Below, piece after piece: positions 6,417 through 14,779 of a DNA stretch of 64,000 bases. Source of the DNA: Candidatus Nitrosopumilus sp. (GTDB lineage Archaea; Thermoproteota; Nitrososphaeria; Nitrososphaerales; Nitrosopumilaceae); the NCBI GenBank assembly GCA_013215285.1, contig JABSRD010000007.1:54972-118971 (forward strand), given 5' to 3'. Below the pieces are notes generated by a model. It was given only the letters and a program-made list of their open reading frames with translations. It was not told where the DNA came from and did no database searches. How positions within the stretch are numbered: position 1 is the stretch's first letter; each line of letters opens with the position of its first letter. The position numbers and the translations under genes are program-made.

Positions 6417-8574
6417 GCAATACCAAATCCCTTAACGAATTTAACCAAGTTTTTTGTGCCTTATCAACTCTTAGATCTATGATAGACTTTGCTCCATTGC
6501 TAAATTGAATTTTCTCGCCTCCAAAGATACCAACAGTTTTGAATGAAACTTTATTCTTTTTTAGAATATTTTCTAATTTTTTGATGTTTTTCTTTTCAAT
6601 AGTTACTAAATAACGAGAATGACTTTCAGAGAAGAGTATTCTATCTACAGGTAATTTTGCTCCAGGTACTGTATCCAAAGAGACTTTACAACCAATTTGA
6701 TCAATCATGCAAAGTTCAGATACTGCAACTGCCAATCCACCTTTAGAACAATCATGTACAGATTTTGGAAGTTCCTGTTTAATTATTTCTAATACGGATT
6801 TCATATTTTTCTTTGATTCTGAAAAATCAACTGTAGGACATGTTCCACCAATAAACTTGTGAATGTATTCAAAGTATTCAGAACCACCAAGCTCATCTTT
6901 AGTATTTCCTATCATTACAAGATAATCTCCTTTAGTAATTTTTTGATGAACAAGTGGTTTTTTGTCAATTAACCCCAAGATACCAATTAACGGAGTTGGT
7001 TTTATTGGGCCTGCAGGAGTTTCATTATACAGGCTCACTTTTCCTCCAATACAAGGTATTTTGAAATCTTTTGCAAAGTCAGTTAATCCTTTTAATGATT
7101 CTAAAAAGGTCCAAAATATTTCAGGATCTTTTGGGCTTCCAAATTGAAGATGATCAAGCATTCCAATGGGTTTTGCACCAGTACATACAACATTTCTACA
7201 TGCTTCCTCAAAACATCCAATTGCGCCTTCACGAGGATTAATGTAACATTGTTTTGGATTTCCATCAATTTTAACAGAAAGATATTTTCCATTATCTAAT
7301 CGTAATACAGATGCATCACCGCCAGGCTTTATGACAGTACGAATACCAACCTCATGATCATATTGACTATACACCCAAATTTTGCTTGCAATGTTAGGGG
7401 ATGCTAAAAATTTCATCATGGTTTTTGAGTAATCAGTAATTGGTTTGAATTTCTTTTCTTGTGTAATAGTTTTCAAATATTCAGGTTTTTTTGATGGTAA
7501 ATCAAGTAGTGTAGCATTTGCAACAATGTCTGCAGATAAATTAGCAAATGTCTTTTTACCTTTTTTTACATGTACTTTATTATCAAATTTAACGCTACCA
7601 ATAACAGAGCAACCAATACGGAATTTTTTACAAATATCTTGTAATTTTTTTAATTTAGTTTTGTTTGTAATAATTAGCATTCTTTCCTGAGATTCTGAAA
7701 CCATAATTTCATCTGGGCGCATATCAGATTCTCTAGTATGAACTTTATCTACATCCATCTCAATTCCAATATCTAATGCATCAGCAGTTTCTGAAATAGC
7801 ACACGATAGTCCTCCACCACCCAAATCTTTCAGGGCATGAATTAGTTTTTCATTTCTTGCCTCAAGTATTGCATCTATGATTAATTTCTCGATGAATGGA
7901 TCAGGGATTTGCACTGCAGAACGATCTTCAGACTCTAAGGAATCAGATGCAAATTGGGAACCTCCAATACCATCCCTTCCTGTAGAACCACCAAGTAGTA
8001 CTACAACATCGCCTTTCTTTGCATGATTTTTGATTAAATTTTCTTTTTTACCAAATCCCACACATGCCACATCAACTAATGCGTAATTTTGATAGCATTC
8101 ATCAAACTCTACCTCTCCGCCAATTGTCGGAATTCCTAAACAATTTCCATAATCTGCAACTCCTGTAACTGCATTTTTAAAAAGCCATCTTGCTTGTTTG
8201 TCTTTTTCAATATTTCCAAAACGTAATCCATCAAAAATTGCAATAGGGCGAGTTCCAGCTGATAAAATATCTCTAACTACACCACCTACTCCAGTTGCAG
8301 CTCCGCCATAAGGTTCCACTGCAGAAGGATGGTTATGACTCTCAATGTGGGCAGTTACAACATAACCGCCACCTACATCCAATACACCAGAATCATATCC
8401 TTTCTCATTAATTACAAGGGGTCCAGTCATTGGTAACATTTTGAGATGTTTCTTTGATGATTTGTAAGAGCAATGCTCAGACCATTCAGCAGCTACAATT
8501 TGTAGTTCAGTGGATGTTGGATCTCGGCCAATTTTGGATTTCAGTTCAGATAGTTCTCGGGATTCTAAACTCAA
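6409..8574 (-). CDS. purL: Phosphoribosylformylglycinamidine synthase subunit PurL
   Basis: The 721-aa protein is the small-type PurL that works with separate PurS and PurQ to convert FGAR to FGAM. His34 in AAEWSEHCSYKSS is the conserved active-site histidine. Further motifs are ESHNHPSAVEPYGGAATGVGG, DLGGGGLSCAISE, IGGKVSLYNETP and HDCSKGGLAVAVSE, covering the two AIRS-like halves. It overlaps purQ by 4 bases upstream and purF by 8 bases downstream, in one operon on the minus strand. The frame is intact over 2.1 kb. Confidence 0.97.
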   Translation of the reverse strand: MSLESRELSELKSKIGRDPTSTELQIVAAEWSEHCSYKSSKKHLKMLPMTGPLVINEKGYDSGVLDVGGGYVVTAHIESHNHPSAVEPYGGAATGVGGVVRDILSAGTRPIAIFDGLRFGNIEKDKQARWLFKNAVTGVADYGNCLGIPTIGGEVEFDECYQNYALVDVACVGFGKKENLIKNHAKKGDVVVLLGGSTGRDGIGGSQFASDSLESEDRSAVQIPDPFIEKLIIDAILEARNEKLIHALKDLGGGGLSCAISETADALDIGIEMDVDKVHTRESDMRPDEIMVSESQERMLIITNKTKLKKLQDICKKFRIGCSVIGSVKFDNKVHVKKGKKTFANLSADIVANATLLDLPSKKPEYLKTITQEKKFKPITDYSKTMMKFLASPNIASKIWVYSQYDHEVGIRTVIKPGGDASVLRLDNGKYLSVKIDGNPKQCYINPREGAIGCFEEACRNVVCTGAKPIGMLDHLQFGSPKDPEIFWTFLESLKGLTDFAKDFKIPCIGGKVSLYNETPAGPIKPTPLIGILGLIDKKPLVHQKITKGDYLVMIGNTKDELGGSEYFEYIHKFIGGTCPTVDFSESKKNMKSVLEIIKQELPKSVHDCSKGGLAVAVSELCMIDQIGCKVSLDTVPGAKLPVDRILFSESHSRYLVTIEKKNIKKLENILKKNKVSFKTVGIFGGEKIQFSNGAKSIIDLRVDKAQKTWLNSLRDLVLHG

Positions 8575-9251
8575 TTATTAACACCCATTTTTACTAAAAG
8601 TGATTCAAATATTTTAGAAGAGGGTTTACTGTCAATAGGATTTATTTCAGATTCAACAGCACGTTCTGGATGAGGCATCATACCAACAACATTTCCAGAT
8701 TCATTGCATACACCTGCAATTCTATTTGATGAACCATTTACAATTTTACTATATCTAAACACAATTTGATTTTTTTTCTTTAATTGTTTTAAAACATCAT
8801 CGTCAACATAGTATCTACCCTCCCCATTTGCAATAGGAATTGGAATTTTTTCATTTAGTTTAAACTGATTTGTAAATGGAGTCTGGTTATTTTCAACAAT
8901 CAAATCAGTCCATTCACACATAAAATTGAGGGACTCATTTTTTAGTAAAACACCTGGAAGTAGTCCAGATTCTACAAGAATTTGAAATCCATTACATACA
9001 CCTAAAATTGGAATTCCTTTATCTGCTAATTTTTGAACGTCCTTAATTATTGGGCTATGTGCAGCGATTACACCAGCTCTAAGCCTATCACCATAAGAAA
9101 AACCTCCAGGAAGAATTACTGCATCAATATTTTTTGGTAATGATTTTTCATGCCAAAAGTATTGTGCATCAAGATTAAAGACATCAGTTAGAACATGATA
9201 CATATCCCGATCACAGTTACTACCAGGAAAAACTACAACTCCAACCTTCAC
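8571..9251 (-). CDS. purQ: Phosphoribosylformylglycinamidine synthase subunit PurQ
   Basis: PurQ is the class I glutamine amidotransferase subunit that feeds ammonia to PurL. The catalytic cysteine is Cys86 in ILGVCNGFQIL, and the His-Glu pair is in MMPHPERA near residue 192. The N-terminal GVVVFPGSNCDRD and GGFSYGDRLRAG are typical. The ATG is preceded by a 74-bp gap to purS and the stop overlaps the purL start (ATGA), showing tight coupling. Confidence 0.97.
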   Translation of the reverse strand: MKVGVVVFPGSNCDRDMYHVLTDVFNLDAQYFWHEKSLPKNIDAVILPGGFSYGDRLRAGVIAAHSPIIKDVQKLADKGIPILGVCNGFQILVESGLLPGVLLKNESLNFMCEWTDLIVENNQTPFTNQFKLNEKIPIPIANGEGRYYVDDDVLKQLKKKNQIVFRYSKIVNGSSNRIAGVCNESGNVVGMMPHPERAVESEINPIDSKPSSKIFESLLVKMGVNN

Positions 9252-9325
9252 AATTACATTGACATTCAGAGATATTTAATTTGAATCTAGTCAGAAAAAA
9301 AAATTAACGATATAATTTTGATCGC

Positions 9326-9586
9326 TTAAGCATCAAAAACATCAATTGTTACTTTACTGACCATTGGATTGTAAATTCGTAATTCATCACAGATCTCTTG
9401 TACTTTAATTTTAGCAGTTTTTTTGTCTTTTTCTTCAATTGTAAATTTTAACATTTTAGCAGTTTTGATTTTAGAGACAATCTTGTGAGTTCCTTTCAAA
9501 ACCAGATCATTTAGAATAGTTTCACCCTCAGGATCACTAATGCCAGGTTTATTTTCTATAGTTACATGAACGCTAAATGTTGCCAT
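9326..9586 (-). CDS. purS: Phosphoribosylformylglycinamidine synthase subunit PurS
   Basis: PurS is the small bridging subunit of the PurLQS complex. The 86-aa length and the pattern VTIENKPGISDPEGETILNDL, followed by alternate strands and helices and a C-terminal NPMVSKVTIDVFDA, fit the family. It is the first gene of the minus-strand purine operon, 74 bp ahead of purQ. A TATA-like aatttaaat lies just upstream on the minus strand (plus coordinates near 9598-9606). Confidence 0.95.
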   Translation of the reverse strand: MATFSVHVTIENKPGISDPEGETILNDLVLKGTHKIVSKIKTAKMLKFTIEEKDKKTAKIKVQEICDELRIYNPMVSKVTIDVFDA

Positions 9587-9648
9587 TTATGATTTAAAAA
9601 ATTTAAACGAGGTTAATTTATCTTCCGAAGTACAATAGATTGGCAAGA

Positions 9649-9679
9649 AAAAAATAAATTATTGATTGTAAATAATCAA
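9649..9679 (-). terminator. Hairpin plus T-run after the small membrane-protein gene
   Basis: Read on the minus strand, TTGATT (9674-9679) pairs with AATCAA (9662-9667) around a six-base loop, and seven T follow at 9649-9655. This sits just downstream of the gene at 9694-9909. Confidence 0.5.
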
Positions 9680-9693
9680 TCATTGTGTGTTAT

Positions 9694-9909
9694 TTATCCA
9701 GATAAGTATTTGCCAACTTTTTTCAGTCCAAAACTAGCTGAAACTCCTATCAGAACTATTCCAATTATCAAAGGTAACAAGTGTGGTGTTATCGAATGAT
9801 TGGCAACATCATCGATTATATCTGAAAATGTCATCGAAATGCCTATTGCGGTTAGTATTACACCAATAACAAATATTATCAAAAGTACTATGTTTGAAAT
9901 GGTTGTCAT
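9694..9909 (-). CDS. Small two-helix membrane protein, copy 1
   Basis: The 71-aa product has two hydrophobic helices (about residues 5-26 and 43-62) around a conserved DDVANHSITPHLLPLI linker. I place the start at the ATG at 9909. The longer in-frame extension would read through the region that encodes the 38-aa protein in another frame, and the second copy of this gene at 15935 begins at the equivalent ATG. DNA is almost identical to that copy over 172 bp, but the last dozen residues differ (LKKVGKYLSG here). Function unknown. Confidence 0.75.
   Translation of the reverse strand: MTTISNIVLLIIFVIGVILTAIGISMTFSDIIDDVANHSITPHLLPLIIGIVLIGVSASFGLKKVGKYLSG
9727..9898 (-). repeat. 172-bp inverted repeat, copy 1
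   Basis: This block is the reverse complement of 15946-16117 with a single mismatch (gtaatactaacc here against gtaatattaacc there). Similarity drops sharply on both sides. It covers most of the small membrane-protein gene. Confidence 0.95.
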
Positions 9910-9916
9910 TCTATAC

Positions 9917-10033
9917 TTAGTTTTTGTTAGATTCTTGTTTATGCTCTTCGCGTCTTTTCTGTTTAGTGTCTTCGCGTCTTTTCTGTTTAGTGGTACCACC
10001 AATATTATGTCCACGTGGTAATTTCTTAGTCAT
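9917..10033 (-). CDS. Small basic protein with tandem KQKRRE units, 38 aa
   Basis: An ATG frame of 38 codons starts MTKKLPRGHNIGG and continues with TKQKRRED and TKQKRREE, ending ESNKN. It lies 7 bases upstream of the membrane-protein gene, on the same strand in a different frame, so the two likely form one transcript. The composition is hydrophilic and highly basic, suggesting nucleic-acid or membrane-surface binding. The longer frame on the same strand is explained as an accidental extension of the downstream gene. No family is recognised. Confidence 0.6.
   Translation of the reverse strand: MTKKLPRGHNIGGTTKQKRREDTKQKRREEHKQESNKN
9946..9993 (-). repeat. 24-bp tandem repeat, two units
   Basis: Two near-perfect 24-bp units (9946-9969 and 9970-9993) each encode eight codons (TKQKRRED/E type) of the 38-aa protein and keep its frame. 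Being a multiple of three supports that this frame is the coding one. Confidence 0.8.
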
Positions 10034-10192
10034 TTCTATTCATTTTTTCCCTATCGTCATTTTAAATCTTTGGCAGTTAATACATAATCAAAAAGTTTTG
10101 GATAGTTATCAATATGGTATGAAGAATTTTTTTTGATCAGATCACATTCAATTAGAAATAGAGGTAATCCGTGAATAATGTTTGGTTTCACA

Positions 10193-10348
10193 TTAAGCTT
10201 TGAATTTTTTTAGGCCTTCACTTACAACTAAATTCAATACACGAGAGAAGCTAATTGATTTTGTCGAAGTTCTGATCATCTTTGCTTGAATGCTTCGAAG
10301 TTTTTCAACATTACTTGAGTCCAACACCACAGTTATTCTGTCGCCCAT
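10193..10348 (-). CDS. Small ribbon-helix-helix-like protein, 51 aa
   Basis: I choose the ATG at 10348, giving MGDRITVVLDSSNVEKLRS as the N-terminus. A longer upstream frame has an aromatic, non-homologous-looking extension. The product has one strand (RITVVLD), a helix with a kinked basic turn (KLRSIQAKMIRTSTK), and a second helix (FSRVLNLVVSEGLKKF). This is the pattern of MetJ/Arc-type DNA-binding dimers found in many archaeal regulators. Target unknown. It is a single gene followed by a plus-strand gene after about 340 bp. Confidence 0.65.
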   Translation of the reverse strand: MGDRITVVLDSSNVEKLRSIQAKMIRTSTKSISFSRVLNLVVSEGLKKFKA

Positions 10349-10692
10349 ACTAAGAATACGTAGATTTCCTATAAAAACAAGACACCAAAATCTAGTCAGG
10401 TGTGAAGATATGATTTTAAAATATACATCAAAAATTGGTTTTTTCAAAGCGTTTTATAATTTAAAAATTCTAGTAGATTTGCTAATGATTATATCAACGG
10501 GTTCTCTCTGATTTCCTCAAAATTGATGAATATTGCCGAATTATGAAGCATGATTAACTTAGAAGTGACATAAAATTTTAGGAAAAACCTTAACGGAAAA
10601 AAGGAGTCATCGACATAACTAGAAGGGGTTTAGATCTTTTTAATTAAACATCATATTGGAATTTATACCAGAATATTTTACACTATTACATA
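10349..10692. other. Intergenic region with dispersed repeat
   Basis: No gene is supported here once the 51-aa start is used. It contains copy 1 of a 26-bp dispersed repeat (10532-10557) and the promoters of two divergent genes. A TATA-like ttttaattaaa lies at 10638-10648, and an AT-rich ttatacc stretch lies about 25-30 bases before the ATG at 10693. Confidence 0.5.
10532..10557 (+). repeat. 26-bp dispersed repeat, copy 1
   Basis: The sequence attgccgaattatgaagca followed by tgattaa recurs at 17075-17100 with one mismatch, and both copies are preceded by ttgatgaa. Same orientation, about 6.5 kb apart. Confidence 0.85.
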
Positions 10693-11157
10693 ATGGCAAG
10701 ATCAAGATATTGGAAATTAACATCAGATGAGATGAGCGGTTTCAATTATGATGAAAGTAAATTACTAAATTGGGAAATTAAATGCATTAGAGAGCCAGAG
10801 GAGGAGGCTCACTTTATCGGAGTTTTCATGTACAAGTATGGTACAGCATATGACTATGAATCAGTAAAAGGAATATGTTATTTTTACAACAATATTGACA
10901 AAGAAGAGATTCCAAAAATTACAGGTTTTCTTCAAGGGAAATTTAATGGAAAAGAGATGGAAAAAGGAGATAGGATTTTGCTTAAAGATTCAAAAGAAAT
11001 CTACGCCAGCAAAGACATTGGTGATTTGGCAAAAGAAATGGAAACAAAATTCAATACACGAGCAGTTATTTCTCTAGAGTTTGAGGATTTAACTGCAGAA
11101 CAACTCAAAGAGTTTGGATTGCCAGAGGCAAAATTACTGCCAATTCCCACTAAATAG
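10693..11157 (+). CDS. Hypothetical protein, 154 aa
   Basis: No family is recognised. The soluble alpha/beta protein starts MARSRYWKLTSDEMSGF. It has a beta-rich segment (HFIGVFMYKYGTAYDYESVKGICYFY) and a C-terminal half with an 'EKGDRILLKDSKEIYASKDIGDLAKEM' region in which strands and helices alternate. No signal peptide or membrane helix is present. It lies 27 bases upstream of tatC on the same strand and could be in the same transcript. Confidence 0.75.
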   Translation: MARSRYWKLTSDEMSGFNYDESKLLNWEIKCIREPEEEAHFIGVFMYKYGTAYDYESVKGICYFYNNIDKEEIPKITGFLQGKFNGKEMEKGDRILLKDSKEIYASKDIGDLAKEMETKFNTRAVISLEFEDLTAEQLKEFGLPEAKLLPIPTK

Positions 11158-11184
11158 ATATAGCTTAAAACACAAAGACATGAG

Positions 11185-11976
11185 ATGTCAGAGCTTGATG
11201 GTATCAACGTACATCTTGTAGAATTAAGAAAAAGATTACTTAGAATTGTACTAGTTATTGGCATCATTACTGCATTCATTCTAACTTTTCATGCAGTACC
11301 AATTCAAGTAGAACAATTTACTTTGTATTATCCAACACCTGAACCACTGAACAATATTGCAGCACAAATAACACAGCACATGAAAATGAATCTCGTTCCA
11401 GAAAATGTACAATTAATTCAAACCGCACCAGGACAGGCATTTTTTGCTCAAGTGTACATTGCAGCACTAGTGGGATTAGTGTTAGGAATGCCAGTTGTCA
11501 TTAGAGAATTAGTTGGGTTTATCAAACCTGCACTAAAAGAAAATGAAATCAATGTTAGTAGGAGTATTTCAATTCCAGCATTAGGGCTATTCATTACTGG
11601 TTGTGTTTTTTCTTACAACTTTGTGATTCCATATATTTTAGACTTTTTGTATAGATATGGAGAATCATCAGGTCTTGTAACTTTTTTAAACATTATGGAT
11701 TTTGTAACTTTTGTTTTACAATTTTTGTTAGCATTTGGATTTTCATTTCAGCTTCCAATTGTAATGTATGCAATATCTGCATCAGGAATGGTGGATTCAA
11801 ACTTTTGGAGAAAAAATATCAGATATGCAATTGTAGTAATTGTAATTTTTGGTGCAGTGATTACTCCAGATGGAAGTGGCGTTACAATGTGGTTTATTGC
11901 AATTCCAATGATCGTACTTTATGTTGCAGGCATGATAGCCATTGAGCGTAAAGAACGTAAAATGTTGAACACTTAA
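11185..11976 (+). CDS. tatC: Twin-arginine translocase subunit TatC
   Basis: TatC is the signal-peptide receptor of the Tat export system for folded proteins. The 263-aa protein has the expected six hydrophobic helices. It has the N-terminal HLVELRKRLLRIV motif, the FFAQVYIAALVGLVLGMPVV segment leading to REL-GFIKPALKENE, and the QLPIVMYAISASGM helix. It is followed after 28 bases by tatA, giving a minimal TatA-TatC pair as common in archaea. The start ATG lies 27 bases after the preceding gene. Confidence 0.95.
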   Translation: MSELDGINVHLVELRKRLLRIVLVIGIITAFILTFHAVPIQVEQFTLYYPTPEPLNNIAAQITQHMKMNLVPENVQLIQTAPGQAFFAQVYIAALVGLVLGMPVVIRELVGFIKPALKENEINVSRSISIPALGLFITGCVFSYNFVIPYILDFLYRYGESSGLVTFLNIMDFVTFVLQFLLAFGFSFQLPIVMYAISASGMVDSNFWRKNIRYAIVVIVIFGAVITPDGSGVTMWFIAIPMIVLYVAGMIAIERKERKMLNT

Positions 11977-12004
11977 ATCTGAAATCAAAGAATGTTGTTT
12001 TATC

Positions 12005-12211
12005 ATGCTTGGAACTACGGAGATTATTGTATTAGTTGTAGTAATTGGTGTGTTAATTTTTGGTGCAAAAAAGATTCCAGAACTTGCAAAAACATTTGGA
12101 AAAGCCAAAGGGGAATTTGAAAAAGGAAAGATCGAAGCAGATAAAGAACTAAAAGACTTCAAGGGTGAAATAGACAACATTACCAAAGATAAAGAAGTAA
12201 AATCAGACTAG
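12005..12211 (+). CDS. tatA: Twin-arginine translocase pore subunit TatA
   Basis: The 68-aa protein has one N-terminal membrane helix (residues 4-20), the FGAKKIPELAKTFGKAKGEFEKG hinge and amphipathic helix in two pieces, and a charged acidic/basic tail, all typical of TatA. It forms the oligomeric pore with TatC, encoded just upstream. Its last four bases overlap the end of the convergent SRPBCC gene. Confidence 0.95.
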   Translation: MLGTTEIIVLVVVIGVLIFGAKKIPELAKTFGKAKGEFEKGKIEADKELKDFKGEIDNITKDKEVKSD

Positions 12212-12636
12212 TTTTCAGCGATTTTTGCAAAATCATCTAAAATTTTAAGATAGTCTTCTTCAAAATTGCTTTTTCCAAATAAATTGGATATTTTCAATTT
12301 ACTCTTTAGTTTCAAATCAACATCAACTATGATTTTTGTTCCTTCAGGAATTTCTATAAATTGTTGCTTGATGTAACTACCCTTTACATCTCCACCGATA
12401 ACAAAAATCTCATGTAAAACAGGCTCTTTTGTAACATGTTTTGCCATGATTAATAATTCCTGGTCTCCAAAATTCATGTGCTCTTCTACTACGGAAGTAT
12501 TTCCCCTAACTGAACGAATTCTAACTGATGGAAAATGTTGAGGAATTAATTTCTGATAATTTTCATAATCAGACAATAAAGAAAAGACAATTTCTCTTTT
12601 CGCGTTAACTATTTTTTCTAAAGAAAATTTTGGCAA
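12208..12636 (-). CDS. SRPBCC / COQ10-type START-domain protein
   Basis: The 142-aa protein begins with FSLEKIVNAKREIVFSLLSDYENY, the first strand and helix of the START/Bet v1-like lipid-binding fold. A long C-terminal helix (FEEDYLKILDDFAKIAE) closes the cavity. COQ10-like members bind quinones or other hydrophobic ligands. It starts 7 bases after ubiX ends, so the two are probably one transcript. A quinone-handling role would fit ubiX and the menaquinone genes, but is inference. It overlaps tatA tail-to-tail by four bases. Confidence 0.8.
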   Translation of the reverse strand: MPKFSLEKIVNAKREIVFSLLSDYENYQKLIPQHFPSVRIRSVRGNTSVVEEHMNFGDQELLIMAKHVTKEPVLHEIFVIGGDVKGSYIKQQFIEIPEGTKIIVDVDLKLKSKLKISNLFGKSNFEEDYLKILDDFAKIAEN

Positions 12637-12643
12637 TCTTAAT

Positions 12644-13201
12644 TCAAGCAGTGCCCCATCGAGGGTATAAATCGTGCTCTATGTCAAACTGGTCTAAACA
12701 TTTTCCAACACCATGATTAACAATATCATCAATTGATTTGGGTTTTGTATAAAATTCAGTTACAGGAGGTAAAATCACAACACCTAATCTAGATAATTTT
12801 AACATATTTTCCAAATGAATTGCAGAAAGTGGTGTTTCACGTGCCATCAAGATTAGTTTTCTAGATTCTTTTATGGTAACACCTGCAGCTCTTGCAATCA
12901 GAGTATTATCATATCCATTTGCAATTGATGATAATGTTTTCATGCTACATGGTGCAACAATCATTCCATCAATTCTATGAGTACCACTTGAAACACTTGA
13001 TGCCATATTTTTTTCATCTGAAATATTATCTGCAAGTGATTTTACATAATCAACAGTGTATTCAGTTTCCATAGAAATACATTTTTCAGCCCACTCAGAC
13101 ATAATCAAATGAGTTTCAATATTTAATTTCTTTAAAGTTTCAAGCATTCTAATTCCATAAATTACACCGGTGCTACCAGTAATGGCAATGATTAGTTTCA
13201 A
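12644..13201 (-). CDS. ubiX: UbiX-family flavin prenyltransferase
   Basis: UbiX makes prenylated FMN, the cofactor of UbiD-type decarboxylases. The 185-aa flavodoxin-like protein has the N-terminal ITGSTGVIYGIRML nucleotide loop, SSVSSGTHRIDGMIVAPCSMKTLSSIANGY in two parts with the conserved PCSMKTL, and RETPLSAIHLENML. These match the family closely. In organisms using the futalosine route a UbiX/UbiD pair completes menaquinone synthesis, and mqnD and mqnE are in this window. No ubiD is seen here. Upstream is a small membrane protein gene, downstream an SRPBCC gene 7 bases away. Confidence 0.92.
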   Translation of the reverse strand: MKLIIAITGSTGVIYGIRMLETLKKLNIETHLIMSEWAEKCISMETEYTVDYVKSLADNISDEKNMASSVSSGTHRIDGMIVAPCSMKTLSSIANGYDNTLIARAAGVTIKESRKLILMARETPLSAIHLENMLKLSRLGVVILPPVTEFYTKPKSIDDIVNHGVGKCLDQFDIEHDLYPRWGTA

Positions 13202-13247
13202 TGCTTAGTCTTAGAATTTAGAGTATTTTATGTATTAGATAGAAAAA

Positions 13248-13397
13248 TTATGGTGAATTTTCAGAATCATCTTTTGATGCAATATTTTCCAAATCTTTTC
13301 TTTCTTTTCTTCGTTTAAGCCACAAAGAAATCCCACCTGCAGCCATTGCAGTAAGTAGAATCACTCCCATCATTTGCATTTCAAAAGAATACAGCAT
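13248..13397 (-). CDS. Small single-pass membrane protein, 49 aa
   Basis: An ATG frame of 49 codons has one hydrophobic helix (MMGVILLTAMAAGGISLWL), then a basic cluster KRRKERK and an acidic tail, the typical pattern of an inside-facing C-terminus. It ends 46 bases before ubiX on the same strand and may be the first gene of that unit. No family is recognised. Confidence 0.6.
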   Translation of the reverse strand: MLYSFEMQMMGVILLTAMAAGGISLWLKRRKERKDLENIASKDDSENSP

Positions 13398-13493
13398 ATG
13401 AAAAGTCAGATATTGATTTAGAAAAATCTTATGTTTGGGTATTTGGCTGAAAATTGAAAATAGCTATATTAGATCCCGCTAACTAGGCATAAT

Positions 13494-14585
13494 GTGATTA
13501 AAAGTTCTGATATCAAAAAAATAGTTAATGGTTATACAGATGTCAGAATAGGAGTCCTCGGTAGTCACTCAGCACTTGAAATTATGGATGGTGCAAAAGA
13601 TGAAGATTTTCAAACTAGAGTATTTTGTCAAAAAGGAAGAGAGGGACCATATCAAAGATTCAGTAGAATTGCAGATGAAATCACAATATTAGATAAATTC
13701 AAAGATATGGCATCAGCCAAAATTCAGAAAGAGTTACGAGATTCAAATACAATCATTGTGCCACACAGATCACTTACAGTTTATCTCGGATACAAAACAA
13801 TTGAAAATACATTCAAAGTTCCAATTTTTGGAAATAGAAAATTATTCCAAGCAGAAGAAAGAACTGCAAAAAAAGGACAATACTATCTTTTAGAAAAAGC
13901 CAGAATAAAATATCCTAAATTATTCAAAGATCCAAAAAGAATCAACAAGCCATGTATCGTTAAAGTTCAAGAAAAAAAGAGACCACTTGAAAGAGCATTC
14001 TTTACGGTATCATCATACAAAGACTATAAAGAAAAATCAGAAAAAAAAATCAAACGGGGAATTATTTCTAGAAAAGATCTAGAAAAAGCAAGTATAGAAG
14101 AATTAGCAATTGGAACATACATGAACTTTAATTTCTTCCACACACCAATCTCAAAACAAGTTGATTTTATTGGGATTGAAAGAAGACTACAAACAAACAT
14201 TCATGATTATAACGCATTGCCTGCAAAAGAACAATTAGAAATGGACATAGATTTACAAAATATAGAGGTAGGTCATACTCCTGCAAGTATCAGAGAGTCA
14301 TTACTTGAAAAAGTAATCAAAATGGGAGACAAATTTGTGGCTGCAGTCAAAAAGGAGTATGCTCCAGGAATTATTGGGCCATTTTCACTTCAAAGTGTAA
14401 TTACAAAAGATTTAGAATTGGTAGTGTATGATGTATCATTAAGAGTTCCAGGAAATCCCATAGTTGCAACTACTAGCCCATATACAAAATACCAATACGG
14501 TCAAACATTTGGCGTTGGTAGAAGAATTACAATGGAGATTAGACGTGCACAAGAAGAAGACAGGTTAGATGAAATAGTAACATAG
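13494..14585 (+). CDS. purP: FAICAR synthetase PurP
   Basis: PurP is the archaeal ATP- and formate-dependent enzyme converting AICAR to FAICAR, replacing the PurH formyltransferase. The 363-aa ATP-grasp-like protein has GVLGSHSALEIMDGAKDEDF near the start, TIIVPHRSLTVYLGY, PIFGNRKLFQAEE, and the late GIIGPFSLQSVITKDLELVV and DVSLRVPGNP segments, all typical. The start is GTG at 13494; no in-frame ATG lies close by. It is on the strand opposite the other purine genes and transcribed alone. A candidate structured RNA follows it. Confidence 0.95.
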   Translation: MIKSSDIKKIVNGYTDVRIGVLGSHSALEIMDGAKDEDFQTRVFCQKGREGPYQRFSRIADEITILDKFKDMASAKIQKELRDSNTIIVPHRSLTVYLGYKTIENTFKVPIFGNRKLFQAEERTAKKGQYYLLEKARIKYPKLFKDPKRINKPCIVKVQEKKRPLERAFFTVSSYKDYKEKSEKKIKRGIISRKDLEKASIEELAIGTYMNFNFFHTPISKQVDFIGIERRLQTNIHDYNALPAKEQLEMDIDLQNIEVGHTPASIRESLLEKVIKMGDKFVAAVKKEYAPGIIGPFSLQSVITKDLELVVYDVSLRVPGNPIVATTSPYTKYQYGQTFGVGRRITMEIRRAQEEDRLDEIVT

Positions 14586-14690
14586 TCTTTTCTGCAAAAT
14601 ATTAATTCAAATTACTCATCATTTGTACGTCAATTTCTATTTTAGAAATAGGGCAAAATATCATTTCAAAGAAAATTAAAAGGCGTTAAC

Positions 14691-14779
14691 CCCTAACTGC
14701 AGAACAATGAGAGATTTCCTCTCGTGGTCAAATGGATCAACATTTGATTGCCTTTTCCGTTCTGCGGGGCTACGCAGTT
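14691..14779 (+). ncRNA. Candidate three-way-junction RNA downstream of purP
   Basis: An outer stem GCAGAAC (14699-14705) / GTTCTGC (14759-14765) encloses two hairpins. One is GAGAG/CTCTC (14709-14713 with 14719-14723, loop atttc). The other is TCAAATG/CATTTGA (14728-14734 with 14741-14747, loop gatcaa). AACT (14695-14698) can also pair with AGTT (14776-14779), and AACTGC/GCAGTT offers an alternative outer pairing. The segment is more GC-rich than its neighbours. It has no tRNA T-loop or plausible anticodon. Strand is undetermined but plus is assumed from a TATA-like aaattaaaa about 20 bases upstream. Confidence 0.5.

Noticed and set aside
9694..10014. 106-aa frame covering the small membrane protein plus an N-terminal KDAK repeat region
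   Set aside because: The duplicate at 15935 starts at the equivalent of the internal ATG, and the upstream part is better explained as a different 38-aa gene in another frame.
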